From Sipunculus nudus (lineage: Eukaryota > Annelida > Sipuncula > Golfingiida > Sipunculidae), in NCBI GenBank assembly GCA_026874595.1, contig CM049315.1, forward strand, positions 39,824,164 through 39,888,163: a stretch of DNA of 64,000 nt, given 5' to 3'. The position numbers and the translations under genes are program-made. Below are positions 56,510-64,000 of the stretch, piece after piece. The notes beneath the pieces were generated by a model. That model was not told the DNA's origin, ran no database searches, and saw nothing but the letters and a program-made list of their open reading frames with translations. Numbering within the stretch: position 1 is the stretch's first letter; every line of letters begins with the position of its first letter.

Positions 56510-59000
56510 GTTAGTTACAACGAAGTTATATAATTTTGATAACATAAGGAAAAGCCCCGAGTGCTCTTACATTTATATATTAAGTAGTGTGTAAGAAGGT
56601 TCATTTTTAGAGATTAACAAAAATATAGATCCATTTATATTTTAAGGGAATAAATCATTTCTTGAGGAAGAAATGTTTGGAATGTTATATACATTATTAA
56701 TGTTGATCACTTTTCTAAAAAACAAAATAAATAAAAAGCAGTTTAGGTAATATTCTAATTCATCTTATTGCATGTGCATGTATGTCAGTTAACAGACGAA
56801 AGGCTATTTGATTAAGGAAATTAGTTATACTAGTACGGATGTCATATTCATTATTAATGCTTATCATTCGTCCAAAAGAACAATAAAAAATCAATTTAGG
56901 TATGATATTTTAGATGTTTGCGTGAGCATATATGCTGGTTTAGAGTTGATAACCTAATTGATAAAGGAAATTTGATGTAGTAGTTTGTAGATGATCCAAC
57001 TGACTTAAGGGGTTGTGCCACCAAAATCCTTCATGGGTATTAAATACAAAATAATATATCAATAATGATTTAGTTCAATTGGGATGCGGTAGGCTTCCTT
57101 ACGAACGGAACCTTATTTTTGTTAGAATTACGTTTGTGGCTTTAAATGCCCTTCAAGTTGTTAAGAACATTGCATTAAAGGGCCTCCCAAGAGCGGACGC
57201 TCCATGAAATAGTTATTAATAATTCATAACAACAGATGGGTTACCTTTGCGAACCGAATGGTTCCTTCATAAGAAATTACAGGAGCAGAAATGAGCCTTC
57301 TTTTAGTCCATGAGACGCAGATACGCAACAAAATAAAAGACGTTTTATTATCTTGACTGTACGGACGATGAGCAGATAGGAGCCCCTTGCAGTCGAAATA
57401 ATTGTCGCATTAAACTTGAACAAGTATTGGTCCTGTAAATGAATTACATCAATCGACTTGATCCTGCTGTTTCTCGTTTCTATGGAATTTCATTAGCATC
57501 TGACTGGATGTAAAATCTTGCCGTTCTTTGTCTGTAATCTGTCTCTTTCTCAGGAGGGAGTATCTCTGAGTCCGACGCCGGCTTTCCTCCCATCACGTCT
57601 TGAGCTTTCTTAATGTCAGCCGGTGATAAATGGGCCCGTTGTTCCCTGCAACCTTTTCTTCGCTCTGTGTCTTCAGACATCTTACTAATCATTGATATTC
57701 TATCTCAGTGGTTCCGTCTGATTACTATCCGTATGTTCTTACCATAATTTGATGTCTTATGGTGCAGCCCGTAGATGTTCTTGTAATATTACTTTAAAAA
57801 ATGTAGTTTTCAGATTCTGCCGATCAATTCTAAAATGCTGCAATGCATCATTTAAGCGCAGGGTAAACTCTAATTAGTCCCTCACATGTAGAATCACATG
57901 CCACACGAATAGATCAATCAGCTATCTGCGTCATAAATGAAATATTCAAGGTGCGATGTATTAGTGCAGTCATTTCATTAAGGTGTGATCAGCTCTCCGT
58001 GTCTCTATCATATGGACTTCAAACTAAACGGCTATCTCTCCCCATCCCCCCCCCCCCCCTCTCTCTCTCTCTCTTTCTCTCTCACTCGTTCGCTTCGACC
58101 GACCCTTTCCATTCAACAATCTTGCAACAAATGTTAAAATGATAATTTTACTTCAAACTCTCATAATCTCTCATGTTTTCTCTTAAGTTTCTATCTCTCT
58201 TCCGCTGCGATGCTTTCCAGGGATTTCAGGAACCCGAAAGTAAGCGTCCGTTACTCCCGACATCTCTTTCAGACGCTCGGTTTTGGAGGCGAGAATTTCT
58301 GACTATTGGGCGAGAGGGTCAAAGCTGGCTCCTGCAGCTGCCTCTGGCCATTCTATAGAATACCGTGGAAACCGTGAAATTGTGTAAACACTTTGTTGAA
58401 AATAACAAAAGACACATTTAAAAAATCGTGTAAAAACACCATCATATCATATGATGATACAATAATTATGTAAACTGTTTTTTAATAATCAATTTTACAT
58501 AACCCTTAAAACGTCGACATCAGTTGCCTCCCTTAGGGACGCTTCGAAATCCCGCACGAACCAATAATTTTGCCTGAGCCATCCGGACTCTGATTTTTCT
58601 TCCGAATGCCTTGTGCTTACAATTATATTTTACCTTACGCTCTATCTAGTTCTCCATTTCTCTTCTACCGCTTTCTGTTCATATCTATTCAGGGCTTGAT
58701 CGACAATAATTTCGATGTAGTCTGATGATATAATAATACTGCTTGCTGGAAATAAAAATCGCAAGTTTTTGGATGAATATGAAGCGATCGGTGAATAAAT
58801 CTGAAATTGGGGATATAATAACCTCATGATCTGTCAACCTCATATTCTGTCGGTCAAATTGAATATTTATAAAGACTCTAAAAAAAATTACCTAGGATAC
58901 TAAAAGTTTCTAATTCAAGCAACACTTAGTATTGGGAAGATTGTGACTTGTTATATGAGCAGTGAATGAAAAAAATACCATCCTTTTTGTGCTTTTCTAG
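56510..59000. other. No firm feature; C-run and (CT)n tract
   Basis: A C-run passes into (CT)n at about 58046-58083. No exon recognised in either strand. Would be intron if the first exon above is real. Confidence 0.5.
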
Positions 59001-59007
59001 CTTAAAG

Positions 59008-59154
59008 ATTTGATCAAGTAAAACAAAAAGTTCTATATTTAATCTAGAATTACAGTTAACGATGATAAACAAAAATATAAATTTGATCAAGTAAAACAAA
59101 AAATTCTATATTTAATCTAGTATTACAGTTAACGATGATAAAACAAAAATATAA
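59008..59154 (+). repeat. Recent tandem duplication, 73-bp unit, two copies
   Basis: 59008-59080 and 59081-59154 are almost identical. They differ by a G/A, an A/T and one extra A in a run. Unit: ATTTGATCAAGTAAAACAAA then TTCTATATTTAATCTAG and TTACAGTTAACGATGATAAA. Confidence 0.95.
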
Positions 59155-60370
59155 AATCACTTACAGAGATAGCTGAAATCAAGGACGCAATGCACGACTA
59201 TTAATAATAACAGAAATAGTAGAAAAACAGTGTACACATGGAATTACAAAAAGAGAATAAATGGCTGGAGGATTAGAAAAACCGATACCAAATTACCAAA
59301 ATGGTCATCATTAGTGGCAACTTTAAAGTAGCCGACAGAATGGCTAAAGAAGATTTAGCAAAAGTAAATTTGTTGTACCAGTGGGGATTTTAACACTGTA
59401 AGAAATATTATGGGTATCTGTGAAGCTGAAACATGACCGTCATGTAAAGAAATATCAGGAGTAACTAAGAAACATTATAAGTTTGTCTCAGCTTATTCAT
59501 ATAATATCTCGAAACCTTAAAATTACATTGACACATTTTGGAACGAAGAGCCAGTGGCAAGGCAAAAATATTGTCAAATTTTGGTTCTTACGAAGTGTGT
59601 GGAAGTATAAACAGAAGAACGGGCAAAAAAAAGCGATGCGCTCAATTTATGAGTCTGACCATAAGGTAAAATATGATCTCTTTGTTCTGCCCTTCCCCAA
59701 AATTGGAACATTGCATTAAAAAAAATCATTAAATTTGTTATAAAATGTTACTTTTTTGCTTCCTTCCGTATTTTCAATCCGTGTAAAATATCAGCAATAT
59801 TGCTTTCAGGGTTATTGCAAGGTAACATTAAGGAGTCACGTTTGTATGTTGAGCAATATATTTTATTAAGTTGTGGTTTTTCTTTAGAATTGGACCTTTC
59901 CTTGTTTGGTACCGCGTTGCCTTTTCTTGAATATGGAATGAGTTCTTTTCCTATTTAATTACATAGAAAATACGGAAGGACGCAAAAATGTAAAATTTCA
60001 ATTTACCGAAAGGTAGGCCCCCAACCTATCACAAAGGTTCCGGGCTCAAATATAAATTTTTGAATGGCCGCAGTTCCTGTTCAACTAAGGTTGAATTATT
60101 CACAGATAGCGCACCAAATCCATATAACGACAATTATTTTTAAATAAGTAAGACTGTAGACGTTAACTTCAGACGGTCTCAGATATAGATAAAGATACTA
60201 GTATATTACCCATGAGGTTTAGTTGATTGTTAAAGCCTGAACCTTATTCCTTGATAATTATTCATGTAGAAAACCGACATGCGGTAGAAATACTGCCTGG
60301 TCGTTTTTCTGTATGCAGTGATATCATTGATGTAATTTGCTATTACAGCGGTACACTTATAAATATTTAT
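59155..60370. other. No recognisable feature
   Basis: An ORF at 59483-59719 has no known motif. Nothing else. Confidence 0.5.
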
Positions 60371-60375
60371 TTCAG

Positions 60376-60465
60376 CCTCTTAGTGGTAAAGCTATTCTCA
60401 GTGCTTTAGCCTACATGAGCGCTCAAGTGAAATATCTTACTCGACGAAACAAAGATGGGTCATTA
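60376..60465 (+). CDS. Candidate 90-bp internal exon, product unknown
   Basis: TATTTATTTCAG precedes it and GTAAGT follows it (60466-60471). The piece between is 90 bp, open, and an exact multiple of three (30 codons, phase 0): PLSGKAILSALAYMSAQ then VKYLTRRNKDGSL. The same frame stays open to 60582. Mixed, protein-like composition, but no known family and no partner exon. Confidence 0.28.
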
Positions 60466-62926
60466 GTAAGTGCAGACCACAAAATGCTGAACGTTTGGAA
60501 AGCCTACTCTCCCACGAATGATGAAGATCTACTTGATATTCTGTGCATTAAGACACATTTCGTGTTCCACGCGGGTGGATGAATAACCACAAACGACCAT
60601 ACAAATTCAGTAATAGCTTTAATTTAGCATTTGACACTTTAGTTTTTTCACGTTCATATTCAGTATGGAAAGTGATGTCGAAGAAAAATTGTCGAAAAGA
60701 AAAGATTGGTTTGTTTACCTTTGCTTAAAATATCTGATACCATATAAGTAACTTCAATTAAGGCAAGATGTAGTCATCATTATATTTTGCATTTACATCA
60801 GTTCTCCAGTTGTTTTCTATCTCTAAATGCCTGTATTTATAGGACCCGATCTTGCGTGGGTATTCCGAACTTATATAAACATTTTTCATACCCAGTATAT
60901 TTAAAGTGTTAACCTTCAAGATAACACTTAGCTCCCTGCGCTATCGACCCGGGTTCGATTTCCTTCGGGCATATGAGATTCGGCTGCACCGAACGCCACC
61001 ACCGTTATAATAACTTTTGGTACAATCCATGTAAAATAAATAAAGTTTAATTACCTAAGGCCAACGATTCTAAACATGACTGCTGTAGAACAGACTGGGC
61101 GTGGTCATCAGAGGATCCGTCAATCAGCAAGAAACGGAACTAAACAGTAGTGACGTAGCTTTCCGTAAACAGGTTTTGACCATGATTTGATGAAAAACCG
61201 AAAAGAACTCCGAAGGTTAAGCTGGGACGTACTTCGTACTTTAGGTCTCCAGTGAAAATGATGAGAGGATAAAGACTTATTTGTTTTAAAAGTAATTTCA
61301 CTGCTTTCTCATCGTTTGGGTAGGCGTTTCCTGTTATCAGAGGTTCCAATAGAAAACTCCCAAAGCAATTACCACAAAACATCGCGGAGGCGTGGATGAG
61401 TAAAATTGCATTTCCTTACTAATATTATATTTATTTAGCTATTATATATATAAATAAAGTAAGTGTAGGCGTGAAACCCTTCAGCGGGGGCTTAGCACAT
61501 GAAGACTAGTAATAAAAACAACAAAATACGTATTACCTTTATACAATATTAGTTATATATACTTACCAACAAACTGCTCATCTATGTTATAAATAGTTGA
61601 ACAACCTACCTCTTGTTATACTTCGACCATGAAGTATAATGCTATTTGTCTTGATTGCTTTGAAAAACGTTAAAAATAACTGATGTTAATAAGAATTTTT
61701 GGAAAGCTCGAGTAACACCCACGATAAAAGCTAATAAATAGCTGAGATATTCAACGTAGCATCTTTCTGCCCGTAAGATATCATTGCATTTTGAGATAGC
61801 GTTATCATTTGCCTGTATTAAGGGAGTCTAGGACAATAGGCCAGGCTTGAACAATTGTTGTATTATGATTTACAGTGAAAATTGAAAATAAAATGTTAAT
61901 CACGAATTTAAGTTGGACGTTTATACATCTAAACCACAGAATGAAGGGATATTTTTCGAAAAAAGGGTTGATAAATAACACGTTTACAAATTTTTTTTTG
62001 GTTAAATATTTGAATTGTTTAGTTCTCAGATGTATATGTCAAATTTCGTTGAAAATGTTGTCTATATGTTTTTCTAACACGATTATCAAAACCGTCCTAG
62101 GAAATACTTATCTTTTTAAAATATTTTAATTTAAGAAACCCTTTTCTGATTTGTCATTGATCAGAAGAACACACCCGTTTTCCACTGTAATTTAAACATA
62201 CATAAACTGTTGAAGCCTGTCATTTTGTCCTGGACACCTTTAATGGGGCCCATAAATGTAAGTTGAAGATCGGGTTAATATGAACACACCTCTCTGTCAA
62301 CAGAGGAATGTGACGTAGCAATTGTACATGTTCTAGTATTACCAGATGGTTATTTTGATATTTTTTGTTCATTAATATGACGTATCATGTTTAGATATTA
62401 GCGTGAGAACTTTGGTTTGAGAGCACACGTGTCTCGTTTGCTGTTAATTGCAGTACAGCTTAATTCCGTGGGAGCCGTCTCTGTTTGGTGGTCTCTATAG
62501 TAACGACTGTTTGTTGTAGACTTCAACGGAAATGCACTTGTTTAGTTTGGGTTTCTACTGTACGATTGTACTGTGAACACAGCGCGAACAATACGGTGAG
62601 TTGGGCAGCGCTACATTCCGATGTCACGTGCATCATTTGATCAGGAGTAGTTAGACTGGTACCACGCTCTATTATGGTTCTCTACAAATCATAGAGACGG
62701 GCGTACAACGCCATCTTCAGTACTCCCGGCAGGCTGGTTCCAACTCCAATTTGGATATAAATGAGAAAAATAAACAACTCATTTGCTCGGGGAAGTTGCC
62801 AAAAGTTGGCTGTACATTTCATTTGACATTAATGATTAGATCAATAGATATTAATGATAAATCAATGTCACATACAGTGGAATATCAAACTTATACAGCA
62901 TATCGTATTATCTATGTATTCATTAT
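60466..62926. other. Mostly featureless
   Basis: GACCCGGGTTCGATTTCC at about 60946 is a good B box without a clear A box, possibly a SINE relic. A donor-like ATACG|GTGAGT is at 62595|62596. Part of 62700-62926 may be the 3' UTR of the LINE that follows. Confidence 0.45.
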
Positions 62927-64000
62927 TCAATTTTTGTAAAAGAACAACTCATCCTTTAATATTTTAAAACTAGAAAAATAATTTCTTGAAGTAGTCGTTC
63001 CGAGGTTTGGGTACATATAATTAATTTTTATATATGATGGACTTAAGTTATTCAGACATTTAAACATTAGTATGCGAGTCAAATATTCATGTCGTTGTTC
63101 AACTGATTTAATGCCAAGGGACTGACGGATAGCTGTTATGCTGAATTCATGATTAAAATTGCGACTTATAATACGTGCGGGTCGATTTTGAAGACTTTGA
63201 ATTGGGGTAAGACATGAAGAAGGCGCATTTCCCGCGATTGTGGGGCCGTAGACAATATGTGGCTGAATCAGGCCAGTGTACATTTTCAATGCGGTGTCTT
63301 GAGGTATGTATCGACTGCACCTTAAGGGTGCACCTACTTTAAACGAGAGCTTTTTGCATACTTGTTCAGAATGATCCGACCATGTTAGGTTTTCTTTAAG
63401 CACTAATCCCAAGTAAGTGATACTGTTAGATGGTTTGATGGGCTGGTCAAATGCTGGGATATTAAGGTCCAAAGTCTCCATAGAACGGGATCTGAAGAGG
63501 ATGTTTTTTTTTCGATATTTATTGAAAGCTTATTATTATAAAACCATTTAGATAAAGCAGTGTTGAAGTTCCTGTCTAATTTTGTTAGGATCATTACTTC
63601 TATAGTAAATAATAGTGTCATCCGCAAAAAGATTACATTGACAATTGCCAGTGTTTCCAGTAATATCATTTACATAAATTAAAAATAACATGGGTCCTAA
63701 TACAGAACCTTGGGGTATTCCAATTTTCACAGGATGCTGTAAAGATACTGCGTTAGCTTTTTTACAGCATGAAATCTAACGAAGAGATAGTTCTTAATTA
63801 GTTTTTGTGATTTACCATGGAAACCGTAATGTTTCATTTTTTTCTAAGAGAATGTCATGACTGATGGTGTCGAAACATTTTTTGAGATCGAAGAAGCAAG
63901 CCCCTGTGAAATGTTTAGTTTCAATTGCATGGAGCCAATTGTCCACAACTTTATGTTAACTTGAATTGCATTTCAAAGACTATTATAAATTTATGGTATT
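62927..64000 (-). pseudogene. LINE reverse transcriptase, 3' part, broken; runs off the window
   Basis: Minus-strand RT reading from the window end. The part with ACFFDLKKCFDTISHD (about 63850-63900) carries the first catalytic Asp of motif A. After frameshifts in A-runs comes IGIPQGSVLGPMLFLIYVND (about 63660-63725), then NLFADDTIIYY with the catalytic Asp pair (about 63605-63640). A further shift leads to SKWFYNNKLSIN, and the last 184 codons (62927-63481) are intact: YLGLVLKENLTWSDH, QDTALKMYTGLIQPH, SLQNRPARII and a C-terminus ending FFYKN. A non-LTR retrotransposon of the CR1/Jockey superfamily is likely. At least three frameshifts show it is inactive. It differs from the LINE at 14465-15815. 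Confidence 0.85.

Noticed and set aside
62560-62610. Exon ending at ATACG|GTGAGT
   Set aside because: Donor-like site only; no supporting open frame or upstream promoter signal.

Overview
The window reads as AT-rich, non-coding eukaryotic DNA from an animal. A bivalve or other lophotrochozoan is my best guess, but this is inference. The grounds are the mix of elements: solo LTRs, a Penelope-like GIY-YIG relic, CR1/Jockey-type LINE relics, hAT, pogo and Harbinger-like MITEs, a minimal Helitron, tRNA-derived SINEs, very long (AT)n tracts, and tandem-core elements with TCCGTCC-rich heads and a GGCCCATGGGCC tail of the kind common in bivalve genomes. There is no operon, ribosome binding site, CRISPR array, rRNA gene or intact conserved host gene. 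Almost every ORF over 60 codons lies in a repeat or is a chance frame. All recognisable protein coding is decayed retroelement sequence.

Layout. 1-2.5 kb: solo LTR, a fully palindromic MITE, a small repeat split by a 618-bp insertion, and a hAT-like fragment. 3.5-8.1 kb: one large tandem-core element with about 6.5 units of 340 bp, then 11 units of about 142 bp rich in AGGTCA/TGACCT. 8-13 kb: mostly featureless, with a G-rich hAT-like MITE. 12.9-15.8 kb: hAT MITE with 8-bp target duplication, a SINE, and a broken CR1-like LINE. 17.3-20.1 kb: an 85-bp hairpin and a second solo LTR with a perfect 4-bp target duplication. 22-24.4 kb: a second tandem-core element and a SINE. 27-29.7 kb: an 80-bp minisatellite, long G and C runs, and the Penelope relic. 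31-36.9 kb: pogo-like MITEs, a second hAT MITE and a Harbinger-like MITE. 38.6-43.2 kb: a third hAT MITE, a 127-bp Helitron and inverted repeats 3.8 kb apart. 43.9-44.7 kb: third solo LTR, inverted. 48.8-50.7 kb: an RT pseudogene of the 'YRDDG' kind and AT arrays. 51-57 kb: more MITEs and SINEs and one possible promoter with a first exon. 59-60.5 kb: a recent 73-bp tandem duplication and one candidate exon. 62.9-64 kb: the 3' end of another LINE, running off the window.

Nothing here forms a working gene set. The biology visible is transposon dynamics. At least three elements (two LTRs and a pogo-like element) abut (AT)n arrays, and many non-autonomous DNA elements carry poly-G or poly-C runs. 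The best hints of host genes are a CpG-containing stretch at about 56.1-56.5 kb and two short splice-flanked ORFs near 30.35 and 60.4 kb. All three are low confidence.
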